This document shows positions 7,127 to 13,190 of a stretch of DNA of 13,190 nt, piece after piece (positions within the stretch are counted from its first letter, which is position 1; every line of letters starts with the position of its first letter). Source of the DNA: an uncultured Actinomycetes bacterium (lineage in GTDB: Bacteria > Actinomycetota > Actinomycetes > S36-B12 > UBA5976); the NCBI GenBank assembly GCA_903925705.1, contig CAIYGJ010000085.1, forward strand, positions 1-13,190, written 5' to 3'. A program made the position numbers and the translations under genes. The notes beneath the pieces were generated by a model, which was not told the DNA's origin, did no database searches, and saw nothing but the letters and a program-made list of their open reading frames with translations.

Positions 7127-8053
7127 ATGAAAAATTCATTCGCATATTTGGGTCCTAAAGGCACCTTTACTGAGGCTGCCTTTTTGCAGATGCCGATTGC
7201 CCAAGGGGCCGAACTGATTCCTGCTGAATCAGTACGTGAAGCATTAAATATGGTTCGAGCTGGAAAAGTTTTTGGAGCTCTAGTACCAATTGAAAATTCA
7301 GTTGAGGGCTCGGTATCCACGACCCTAGATGAATTAGGTCATGGTGATTCACTCGAAATAATCGATGAAATCGCGATTCCAGTGGAGTTCGCGCTACTGG
7401 CTAAGCCTGGAGTTTCAATTTCTGACATAAAGAGAATCGCAACTCACCCGCATGCTCACGCACAATGCGTTGATTGGCTGCACAAAAATATTCCTGGCGT
7501 TCATGTTTTGCCTGCAATGTCAACTGCTGCTGCAGCTGAAGAGTTATCAGGTGGCGCAAATTACGATGCAGCCATTTGTTCTGTTGCTGCAGCAAAACAT
7601 TACGGATTGGAAATTCTGGCGCAAGGAATTGGCGATAGTGATTCAGCGTGGACTCGATTTGTTTTGGTGAGTAAACCAGGCCATGCGCAACCTTCAACAG
7701 GTAACGACAAAACGACGTTGTCATTGTTTATGCATCGCAACCAACCTGGCGCATTGTTAAATATCTTGACTGAGTTTGCAGTTCGAGGTGTTGACTTGTC
7801 ACGGTTGGAATCCCGTCCAACAAAACAACAGCTAGGTGACTATTTCTTCTCAATTGATTGTGTTGGCCACATTGATGACGAGAATCTTGGTGATGCACTA
7901 ATAGAACTAAGAAAAATATGTGCTGATGTTAAATTCTTGGGCTCATACCCTCGCCATGACAATGCAAGTACCCACGGCACCGTTACTGAAGTTGAGAAAT
8001 CAAATGTTGATGCGCAGATTTGGTTAGAAAACTTACGTAAGCGAAAAGATTAA
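7127..8053 (+). CDS. pheA: Prephenate dehydratase with ACT domain
   Basis: Cytoplasmic enzyme converting prephenate to phenylpyruvate, the committed step of phenylalanine synthesis. The 308-aa protein lacks a chorismate mutase domain, as in monofunctional actinobacterial enzymes. The catalytic domain (about 4-182) shows YLGPKGTFTEAA, VPIENSVEGSVSTTLD (53-68) and the catalytic TRF triad (176-178) in WTRFVLVSKPG. The ACT regulatory domain (about 196-271) shows GALLNIL (208-214) and ESRP (228-231), the segments that bind phenylalanine for feedback inhibition. About 35 residues extend beyond the ACT domain. ATG 7127 gives the standard N-terminus, but there is no clear Shine-Dalgarno. TAATCT at 7112-7117 could be a -10, which would make the mRNA nearly leaderless. 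The stop overlaps that of the convergent HAD gene (TTAA, 8050-8053). Confidence 0.96.
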   Translation: MKNSFAYLGPKGTFTEAAFLQMPIAQGAELIPAESVREALNMVRAGKVFGALVPIENSVEGSVSTTLDELGHGDSLEIIDEIAIPVEFALLAKPGVSISDIKRIATHPHAHAQCVDWLHKNIPGVHVLPAMSTAAAAEELSGGANYDAAICSVAAAKHYGLEILAQGIGDSDSAWTRFVLVSKPGHAQPSTGNDKTTLSLFMHRNQPGALLNILTEFAVRGVDLSRLESRPTKQQLGDYFFSIDCVGHIDDENLGDALIELRKICADVKFLGSYPRHDNASTHGTVTEVEKSNVDAQIWLENLRKRKD

Positions 8054-8862
8054 CTCTCAATAATTCGATCGATAAATACTGCAACACCATGATCGTCATT
8101 TGATGGTAAGAATTCTGTTGCTGCTTCTTTAACCCAATCATGTGCGTTGTCGACGGCAGCGCCACGTCCAGCCCAAGCAATCATCGGAACATCGTTTGGC
8201 ATGTCGCCAACTGCTGCAATATCAGTTGCGGTTAATCCTTTGCTAGCTGCGAACTTCTCTAAACCAGTTCCCTTGTTTACGCCAAGGGCGCTCATCTCAA
8301 TCATTAGGTCTAGGAAGTTGGAGTGTGTTACGTCGACAAGTCCACCTAATGCGCCTTGAGCTTCAATTAAGAATTGATCTGCATTTTTCTGAACTTGATC
8401 ACTTGGGCGAGCCAGCAACTTGATTACGATCTCGGTTGCAAACATGGATTCAACATCAGTTGCTGGTGGAGTGGTCTTTACTTCCCAGCGAGGTCGGTAC
8501 TTGTCATCAACCAAAAATGAGACGTCATGGCGATCAAGTTCTACAGCAAACGATATATCAGGATCGAGTTCTTGCAAGATCTGTGCTGCCTTCAGCCCGG
8601 CATCGCTGGTCATCAAGTCGGCGTAGATGGTTTCCTGAGTTTTAAGGTCCATTAGTAATGCGCCATTGCACACAAGGGCTAATCCTTCGTGCCCAGTCAT
8701 GTCTGGAATCTGGCGCATCCAGCGAGATGGGCGACCCGTCACGAACATAGTTTCTAGGCCATTTGCATGGGCCCGAGCAATGGCTGCAACGTTTTCTGGT
8801 GAAACTGTGCCGCCAGTTTGCAGGAAGGTGCCATCAAGATCGCTGGCAATTAACCGCGTCAC
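8050..8862 (-). CDS. HAD-superfamily (Cof-type, class IIB) phosphatase
   Basis: Likely a cytoplasmic sugar-phosphate or nucleotide phosphatase; the substrate cannot be predicted. In the 270-aa form chosen here, motif I is SDLDGTF (nucleophile Asp8, acid/base Asp10), motif II is FVTGRP (about 41-45), motif III Lys is in NKGTGLEKF (about 197), and motif IV is AVGDMPNDVPMI (about 217-228). The segment between motifs II and III is the size of a C2B cap, as in Cof/YbiV-like proteins. The frame extends to a TTG at 8874, where GGGAAG abuts the start codon with no spacing. The GTG at 8862 leaves 12 bases from that site and gives the usual MTRLIASDLDG N-terminus, so I prefer it. The gene converges on pheA and diverges from trpB2. 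pheA, HAD and serS also cluster in other actinobacteria as I recall, without a proven functional link. Confidence 0.9.
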   Translation of the reverse strand: MTRLIASDLDGTFLQTGGTVSPENVAAIARAHANGLETMFVTGRPSRWMRQIPDMTGHEGLALVCNGALLMDLKTQETIYADLMTSDAGLKAAQILQELDPDISFAVELDRHDVSFLVDDKYRPRWEVKTTPPATDVESMFATEIVIKLLARPSDQVQKNADQFLIEAQGALGGLVDVTHSNFLDLMIEMSALGVNKGTGLEKFAASKGLTATDIAAVGDMPNDVPMIAWAGRGAAVDNAHDWVKEAATEFLPSNDDHGVAVFIDRIIES

Positions 8863-8899
8863 AATTGTTACCAACTTCCCTGATATTTGACCTAGTCAG

Positions 8900-8962
8900 A
8901 TGGGGCAAAAACTCGCTAGAGTTTTCAACTACCCGTACCCCAACCCTACGGGCTTTTCATAA
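8900..8962 (+). CDS. Possible leader peptide (uORF) of trpB2
   Basis: ATG at 8900 opens a 20-codon frame, MGQKLARVFNYPYPNPTGFS, ending in TAA at 8960-8962. The stop overlaps the first bases of the trpB2 Shine-Dalgarno (AAAGGAG, 8961-8967), so a ribosome terminating here would cover the trpB2 initiation site. The frame contains both hairpins of the leader. It has no Shine-Dalgarno. GATATT at 8882-8887 could be a -10, placing the transcript start only a few bases before the ATG. The peptide has no Trp codon but is rich in Tyr, Phe, Asn and Pro, and proline-rich runs can slow ribosomes. A 20-codon frame could occur by chance. The position of its stop is the main argument. Confidence 0.35.
   Translation: MGQKLARVFNYPYPNPTGFS
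8908..8925 (+). other. First hairpin of the trpB2 leader
   Basis: AAAACTC (8908-8914) and GAGTTTT (8919-8925) form a perfect 7-bp stem with loop GCTA, inside the possible leader-peptide frame. TGGGG just upstream (8901-8905) can instead pair with CCCCA (8938-8942), which sits in the loop of the next hairpin. Alternative folds are therefore conceivable. Confidence 0.45.
8932..8957 (+). terminator. Terminator-like (attenuator?) hairpin before trpB2
   Basis: CCCGTA (8932-8937) and TACGGG (8947-8952) pair over 6 bp around a 9-base C-rich loop and are followed by CTTTTC. It lies 20 bases before the trpB2 start and downstream of any plausible promoter, so it would act within the leader. The stem is short and the T-run has only four bases, so termination would be weak or conditional. 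Confidence 0.35.
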
Positions 8963-8971
8963 AGGAGCATC

Positions 8972-10357
8972 ATGGCCAAGATCAGCGACGAAGTTCGCAC
9001 CCACAAATACACCTTGACCGAAGACGAGATGCCTACCCAGTGGTACAACATCGTTCCGGATCTGCCAGCGCCACCGCCGCCAGCACTACATCCAGGAACT
9101 CATCAGCCAGCTGGGCCAGAAGATTTCGCACCGTTATTCCCAATGGAATTGATCATGCAAGAAGTCAGCCAGGAGCGATACATCGATATCCCCGGCGGCG
9201 TTCTAGATGTTTACCGCCAATGGCGTCCAAGCCCGCTGTTCCGCGCTCACCGTTTGGAAAAAGCACTTGGCACACCTGCTCGTATCTATTACAAGTACGA
9301 AGGTGTTTCACCCGCCGGATCACACAAACCAAATACCGCAGTTCCGCAGGCTTACTACAACGCCCAAGAAGGTATTAAGAAACTTGTTACAGAAACTGGC
9401 GCAGGCCAGTGGGGAACTGCACTTGCATTTGCTTGCGCGCTTTACGACATGGAATGTGAAGTTTTCCAGGTTGGCGCTTCATTTGATGCCAAGCCATTCC
9501 GCAAACTAATGATTGAAGCATTTGGTGGCACGGTACATCGCTCACCATCACAGCTAACTGAAGTTGGCAAGATGCTTGCCTCAGATCCAAAGAACTTAAA
9601 TGGATCACTTGGTATTGCAATTTCTGAAGCTGTTGAAGTTGCAGTGCAGGATCCACAGACACGTTACGCACTTGGTTCAGTTTTGAATCACGTGCTAATG
9701 CATCAGACCATCATTGGCGAAGAAGCATTGCTGCAAATGGAAAAGGCTGGCGATACTCCAACACTTATCGTTGGTTGCACCGGTGGTGGATCAAACTTTG
9801 GTGGACTTGCCTTCCCATTCCTGCGCGAAAAAATGGCTGGCAAAATTAGTCCACGCATCTTGGCTGCCGAACCTGCATCATGTCCATCACTTACTCGTGG
9901 CACTTACGCTTACGACTTTGGTGACACTGCAGGCATGACACCACTTATGAAGATGCACACCCTTGGTAAGGATTTCATTCCAGATCCAATTCACGCTGGT
10001 GGTTTGCGCTACCACGGTATGGCTCCATTGATTTCTCACATCTACGAACTTGGTTTGATGGATGCCCAAGCGGTTGCTCAAACCGAGTGCTTCAGTGCGG
10101 CAGTTCAGTTTGCTCGCACCGAAGGAATCGTTCCTGCACCAGAGCCAACTCACGCAATTGCAATTGCGATTCAGGAGGCTTTGAAGGCTAAGGAAACCGG
10201 TGAAGAAACCGTTATCTTGACTGCACTTTGTGGACATGGACACTTTGACCTTGCTGCCTACGATGCTTTCCTTGGCGGTCGCATGGTTGATGAAGATTTC
10301 TCAGAAGAACGTTTGGCTGCAGGCCTAGCTAACTTGCCTCAGGTTGCTGGTGTCTAA
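8972..10357 (+). CDS. trpB2: Tryptophan synthase beta chain, type 2 (TrpB2)
   Basis: PLP-dependent enzyme joining indole and L-serine into L-tryptophan. The 461-aa length, the roughly 80-residue N-terminal extension rich in Pro and the motif variants place it in the TrpB2 group. GSHKPNTA carries the PLP lysine (Lys119); classical TrpB1 has GSHKINNA. ETGAGQWG (141-148) carries the catalytic Glu; TrpB1 has ETGAGQHG. CTGGGSNFGG (269-278) binds the cofactor phosphate, and LCGHGHFDL lies near the C-terminus. TrpB2 enzymes do not rely on a standard TrpA partner as TrpB1 does, and are often proposed to salvage free indole. There is no trpA next to it, which fits that idea but does not prove it. ATG 8972 has a strong AAAGGAG Shine-Dalgarno four bases upstream. 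The leader may hold an attenuator, and a strong terminator follows. Confidence 0.95.
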   Translation: MAKISDEVRTHKYTLTEDEMPTQWYNIVPDLPAPPPPALHPGTHQPAGPEDFAPLFPMELIMQEVSQERYIDIPGGVLDVYRQWRPSPLFRAHRLEKALGTPARIYYKYEGVSPAGSHKPNTAVPQAYYNAQEGIKKLVTETGAGQWGTALAFACALYDMECEVFQVGASFDAKPFRKLMIEAFGGTVHRSPSQLTEVGKMLASDPKNLNGSLGIAISEAVEVAVQDPQTRYALGSVLNHVLMHQTIIGEEALLQMEKAGDTPTLIVGCTGGGSNFGGLAFPFLREKMAGKISPRILAAEPASCPSLTRGTYAYDFGDTAGMTPLMKMHTLGKDFIPDPIHAGGLRYHGMAPLISHIYELGLMDAQAVAQTECFSAAVQFARTEGIVPAPEPTHAIAIAIQEALKAKETGEETVILTALCGHGHFDLAAYDAFLGGRMVDEDFSEERLAAGLANLPQVAGV

Positions 10358-10368
10358 GTAAACATATA

Positions 10369-10405
10369 CAAATGCCCCGCTGGATTCAGCGGGGCATTTG
10401 TTTTT
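10369..10405 (+). terminator. Strong rho-independent terminator of trpB2
   Basis: A perfect 14-bp stem (10369-10382 with 10387-10400), loop GATT, is followed by TTTTT, 11 bases after the trpB2 stop. The convergent serS stop is 25 bases beyond the stem. On the reverse strand the stem is followed by TATATGTTT, so it may also end serS transcripts, less efficiently. Confidence 0.95.
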
Positions 10406-10424
10406 AAGAGCTTAGTTTTAACCG

Positions 10425-11693
10425 TTACTTCAAATTGAAGTGCGAGGCTCCGCCTAAGTAAGGCTGAAGCGCTTTTGGAATTCTTACCGAACCATCTGCT
10501 TCTTGATGATTTTCAAATAGCGCCACAATGGTTCGGGTGACTGCGCATAAAGTTCCATTCAAAGTTGCAATTGGTTCGACGCCATCTTTGCCACGTGAAC
10601 GAATCTTTAATCTGCGGGACTGGAACGTTGTGCAATTCGATGTTGAGGTAACTTCGCGGTAGCGCTCTTGAGATGGTACCCAGGCTTCGCAGTCAAACTT
10701 ACGCGCAGCACTCGAACCAAGATCGCCAGTTGCAACATCAATCACGCGATATGGAATTTCTAGTGCTTGTAAGAATTCTTCTTCGAAACCTAATAAGCGT
10801 TCATGTTCTGCAACGGCTTCATCAACTGGGCAGAACGAAAACATTTCAACTTTGTCGAACCAGTGCACCCGGAAAATTCCGCGCGTATCTTTGCCATGGC
10901 TTCCGGCTTCACGACGGAAACATGGTGAGAATGCAGCATAACGACGAGGCACGTCGCCTTCGAGGATTTCATCCATGTGATACGCAGCTAGCGGAACTTC
11001 AGCAGTTCCAACTAAATACAAATCATCAGCTTCGAGGCGATAAACATTTTCTGCAGCCTGTCCTAGGAATCCAGTTCCTTCCATTGCTGCTGGCTTAACA
11101 AGTGCCGGCGGAATCATTGGAGTGAAACCATTCTTTTGTGCTGTGTTCATTGCTAACTGAACTAGTGCCAATTCGAGCATCGCGCCAGGTCCAGTTAAGT
11201 AATAGAAACGGCTGCCACTGACTTTTGCACCGCGTTCGATATCAATAGCGCCAAGTAATTCGCCGATTTCGACATGGTCTCGAACGGTGATTCCTTCTGC
11301 AGAAAAATCTCGTTTGGTTCCGACTTCATTTATTACAACGAAATCATCCTCGCCACCAACCGGTGCGGCTGGGTCTACAACGTTAGAAAGTCCAAGTACG
11401 AGAGCATCAAGATTTGCATCCATCTCGCGCAATTGATTCTCGGCTGCCTTTACCTGATCGGAAAGGGTTTTGGTCTCGGCCAATAATGCCTGCTTTTCGT
11501 CACCCTGGGCTTTAGCAACCTGCGCGCCGATTGCCTTTTGGTTGGCTCGCAAGCTTTCAAATTCACCCAAGGAAGCGCGACGAGCAGTATCCGCGATAAC
11601 AACTTGGTCCACTAATTCAACGGATTCCCCGCGAGCAGCCTGGGACTGTTTGAAAGCTTCAGGGTCTTGGCGAAGGGCTGCTAAATCGATCAT
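10425..11693 (-). CDS. serS: Seryl-tRNA synthetase
   Basis: Class II aminoacyl-tRNA synthetase that charges tRNA-Ser (and the tRNA for selenocysteine where present). The 422-aa protein is the usual bacterial length. The N-terminal half (about 30-100) is the antiparallel coiled coil that grips the long variable arm of tRNA-Ser. The catalytic core shows motif 1 around GFTPMIPP (189-196), the serine-binding TAE (230-232), motif 2 CFRREAGSHGKDTRGIFRVH (258-277) and motif 3 with LNGTLCAVTRTIVALFENHQ (378-397). The ATG at 11693 gives the standard MIDLAALRQDPE start. The Shine-Dalgarno is weak (TAGG, 8 bases upstream), and a 10-bp palindrome directly abuts the start codon. A tRNA-Ser lies 1.4 kb away. 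The gene converges on trpB2 and shares its terminator region. Confidence 0.98.
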   Translation of the reverse strand: MIDLAALRQDPEAFKQSQAARGESVELVDQVVIADTARRASLGEFESLRANQKAIGAQVAKAQGDEKQALLAETKTLSDQVKAAENQLREMDANLDALVLGLSNVVDPAAPVGGEDDFVVINEVGTKRDFSAEGITVRDHVEIGELLGAIDIERGAKVSGSRFYYLTGPGAMLELALVQLAMNTAQKNGFTPMIPPALVKPAAMEGTGFLGQAAENVYRLEADDLYLVGTAEVPLAAYHMDEILEGDVPRRYAAFSPCFRREAGSHGKDTRGIFRVHWFDKVEMFSFCPVDEAVAEHERLLGFEEEFLQALEIPYRVIDVATGDLGSSAARKFDCEAWVPSQERYREVTSTSNCTTFQSRRLKIRSRGKDGVEPIATLNGTLCAVTRTIVALFENHQEADGSVRIPKALQPYLGGASHFNLK

Positions 11694-11703
11694 GGCTTAA
11701 GCC
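11694..11703. repeat. Palindrome abutting the serS start codon
   Basis: GGCTTAAGCC is a perfect 10-bp palindrome placed directly before the serS ATG on the reverse strand, where the spacer to the Shine-Dalgarno would be. It could be an operator or simply chance. The remaining bases between serS and the SET gene (11704-11818) show no gene and no clear promoter, although TTGATG and CAGATA on the reverse strand are weak candidates for serS. Confidence 0.45.
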
Positions 11704-11818
11704 TAGAGGACTGAGTGCACCAAAAATTCATCTGGTAATTGGTATCTGATGGTTAATTGCAGATAGCATCAATTCTGCATTTGATTGCTTACTGCATCGA
11801 CAGACATGAGGTACTTCA

Positions 11819-12316
11819 TTGGACATGAACTGGTTGACTCCAAAGGCGCAAGCTCGCTCAGCTGGAGATAAAGGTTGGGGAAGTTTTGCAATCGAGCCGA
11901 TCAGTAAAGGCGAAACTGTTGGCAGTTTCGGTGGATGGTCCGTACCTCGCGAAGTCTTGGCGACTTTAGAACTAGAGCGCCAACATCGCGCAATTCAAGT
12001 TGATGATGATCAGTTCTTAGTTTCCCGCGAAGAACGCGAGCCGGGCGATTGCTTCAACCATTCCTGTGAACCAAGTTGTGGCTTGATGGGCGCAACGATT
12101 TTGAAAGCTCGCCGCGATATTGCTGTTGGCGAAGAACTGACCTTTGATTATGCAACTTGTGATGATTCTGATTATGACGAATTCACTTGTGGCTGCGGAA
12201 GCGCCGAATGCCGTGGAACAGTTACTGGAAAAGATTGGCAACTGGCTGAACTACATACAAAGTATGCCGGCGAATTTTCGCCTTACTTAGCTCGTCGGAT
12301 TGCTAACGAGTTCTAG
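11819..12316 (+). CDS. Small SET-domain protein-lysine methyltransferase
   Basis: SET proteins transfer a methyl group from S-adenosylmethionine to lysines of proteins. The 165-aa protein is essentially one SET domain plus a post-SET segment. The N-terminal KGWGSFAIEPISKGETV (18-34) is the beta-strand that binds SAM. FNHSCEPSCGL (79-89) carries the NHSC motif, and GEELTFDYA (104-112) carries the catalytic tyrosine (Tyr111). CGCGSAECRG (124-133) supplies Cys124, Cys126 and Cys131, which with Cys83 could bind the post-SET zinc. All key residues are present, so it is probably active; the target is unknown. The TTG at 11819 is preferred because GAGG lies seven bases upstream. The ATG two codons later (11825) is the alternative. 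The gene is divergent from serS, and its stop overlaps that of the convergent membrane-protein gene. Confidence 0.9.
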   Translation: MDMNWLTPKAQARSAGDKGWGSFAIEPISKGETVGSFGGWSVPREVLATLELERQHRAIQVDDDQFLVSREEREPGDCFNHSCEPSCGLMGATILKARRDIAVGEELTFDYATCDDSDYDEFTCGCGSAECRGTVTGKDWQLAELHTKYAGEFSPYLARRIANEF

Positions 12317-12324
12317 CTAGAACT
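12309..12324. repeat. 16-bp palindrome over two overlapping stop codons
   Basis: AGTTCTAGCTAGAACT is a perfect palindrome containing the stop codons of both convergent genes (CTAG at 12313-12316). It lacks T-runs, so it is a poor intrinsic terminator. It may still slow convergent transcription or bind a protein. Confidence 0.6.
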
Positions 12325-12984
12325 AGAGCCGCCATCAGAAAATCCGCCACCATCAAAAGAGCTACTTGCATCTGGTGACGGTGAATCAAGCGGCGCAATG
12401 ATTGTGTCGTTTAAGTTTGGGTGATTATCAATTACTGCTGCTGAAGCAGATGCCGAGGCTGTCGCACCAGCAATGAAAGTTACATCATCTAAATTCTTGC
12501 TATCAAGATGCTCATGATATTTAACGTCGGCGCGATGTAGATCCGAGTCGCGAATCTTTAGGGCTTCGCCAATTGGTAGTACGACTAAAAATGTTGCCAA
12601 GACATGCATGACGCTAAGGGCAAACTTGACCGAGAAAGAAATGTTTACCAAAGTTAGTGCGCTGTATACCGAAGCAAACCCAGCACCTAGGCCAAGCACT
12701 AAGAACCAGATTCTTGGACCAATAAATAATTTCGCTAGACCAACTGCAACGATTGTTGCAACAACTCCAGCAATCGCAGTTGCAATTGTCACTCTAAGAA
12801 CTGAAGCCTCTACGTAAACTGTGCTTTGAAATCCCTCTGGAACCATGATTTCCCACTTGAATAAATTGACACAGATCCAGAGCCAGCCCGCATTTGCGGC
12901 GGCGGCCAAAGCAGTTGCACCCAGTCCTGCAAGCCAAATACGTGTTGCTGGAGGTGTTACCTGACGAACTGGTTTAACTGACAT
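12313..12984 (-). CDS. Four-TM membrane protein, function unknown (DUF6069-like?)
   Basis: The 223-aa protein has a short basic N-terminus and then four predicted membrane helices at about residues 15-42, 62-86, 92-114 and 118-141, with small loops. The layout resembles actinobacterial membrane proteins grouped as DUF6069, but I assign this only tentatively from memory. After the last helix comes a polar region with KYHEHLDSKNLDD, an Ala/Ser stretch (ATASASASAAV) and an acidic, Ser/Gly-rich end (DASSSFDGGGFSDGGSSSS). That tail looks like a disordered extension. By the positive-inside rule the N-terminus and tail are probably cytoplasmic. The ATG at 12984 has GGGAG seven bases upstream. A hyphenated inverted repeat (TAGCGA-A-TCGCTA, 12999-13011) lies just before the Shine-Dalgarno. 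No function can be given. Confidence 0.85.
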   Translation of the reverse strand: MSVKPVRQVTPPATRIWLAGLGATALAAAANAGWLWICVNLFKWEIMVPEGFQSTVYVEASVLRVTIATAIAGVVATIVAVGLAKLFIGPRIWFLVLGLGAGFASVYSALTLVNISFSVKFALSVMHVLATFLVVLPIGEALKIRDSDLHRADVKYHEHLDSKNLDDVTFIAGATASASASAAVIDNHPNLNDTIIAPLDSPSPDASSSFDGGGFSDGGSSSS

Positions 12985-13098
12985 TTTGCACTCCCGTTTA
13001 GCGAATCGCTAGTGCCAAAAGCCTACGCCATAGCGCCAGTTTCACTGCTGTGCATTTCTCGCGTAACCTTGCATTTGGTCGTTTTCATTAACGATTTT

Positions 13099-13185
13099 GG
13101 CGAGGTGGCAGAGCGGCCGAATGCGGGCGCCTTGAAAGCGTCTGAGGTGTAAAAGCCTCCGGGGGTTCAAATCCCTCCCTCGCCG
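13099..13185 (+). tRNA. tRNA-Ser (anticodon UGA)
   Basis: Complete class II tRNA. The acceptor stem GGCGAGG (13099-13105) pairs perfectly with CCTCGCC (13178-13184), followed by discriminator G13185 as in serine tRNAs. The anticodon loop CTTGAAA (13131-13137) gives anticodon TGA (13133-13135), and its stem GGCGC/GCGTC includes one G-U pair. The long variable arm has the stem GAGG/CCTC (13144-13147 with 13156-13159), the main serine identity element. The T-stem GGGGG/CCCTC flanks TTCAAAT. The CCA end is not encoded (CGTAA follows), so it must be added after transcription. It reads UCA and probably other UCN codons. Confidence 0.97.
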
Positions 13186-13190
13186 CGTAA

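Noticed and set aside
9887..10243. 118-codon minus-strand frame inside trpB2
   Set aside because: It is a shadow of trpB2, whose PLP-enzyme motifs are unambiguous, and shows no domain.
10428..10440. CTTCAA-A-TTGAAG inverted repeat at the serS 3' end
   Set aside because: It lies within the final serS codons, has no T-run, and is next to a much stronger terminator.
11806..11874. Out-of-frame ATG (MRYFIGHELV...) overlapping the SET gene start
   Set aside because: It is short, uses no better ribosome site and stops after about 22 codons. The SET frame carries clear motifs.

Overview
The window reads as a chromosomal housekeeping segment of a compact-genome actinobacterium of moderate GC. The evidence for Actinobacteria is the DNA topoisomerase I with a long lysine/alanine-rich tail instead of zinc fingers, a K+-independent type membrane pyrophosphatase, a LytR-CpsA-Psr cell-wall ligase with a proline-rich cytoplasmic N-terminus, and the close grouping of pheA, a HAD hydrolase and serS, which is an arrangement I recall from actinobacterial genomes. 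Short intergenic gaps, non-ATG starts and convergent genes sharing stop codons suggest a streamlined genome, possibly a freshwater planktonic lineage such as the acI/Nanopelagicales group. That lineage assignment is inference. I see no insertion sequence, phage gene, CRISPR array or other sign of transfer, and no gene-free stretch longer than about 230 bases.

Left part (1-6.9 kb, all on the minus strand). Reading in the direction of transcription: an LCP-family protein, then hppA (membrane H+-pyrophosphatase) ending in a strong terminator, then topA from its own putative promoter, then the 5' end of tmk (thymidylate kinase), which runs off the left edge. topA and tmk are 10 bases apart and probably co-transcribed.

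Middle (6.9-10.4 kb). pheA (prephenate dehydratase, plus strand) diverges from the LCP gene across a gap holding a 7-bp stem-loop. It meets a convergent HAD-IIB phosphatase gene, and their stop codons overlap. Divergent from the HAD gene is trpB2, a type 2 tryptophan synthase beta chain. Its short leader contains a possible 20-codon upstream ORF ending exactly at the trpB2 Shine-Dalgarno sequence, a terminator-like hairpin and a second hairpin. This is the best candidate here for an undescribed regulatory element. trpB2 ends in a very strong terminator.

Right part (10.4-13.19 kb). serS (minus) diverges from a small SET-domain protein-lysine methyltransferase (plus). That gene converges, again with overlapping stops, on a four-TM membrane protein of uncertain family (minus). 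A complete tRNA-Ser(UGA) lies at the right edge.

Together these genes serve DNA topology and dTTP supply (topA, tmk), PPi-driven proton pumping (hppA), cell-wall polymer attachment (LCP), aromatic amino-acid synthesis (pheA, trpB2) and serine decoding (serS, tRNA-Ser). None of the recognised genes is broken.
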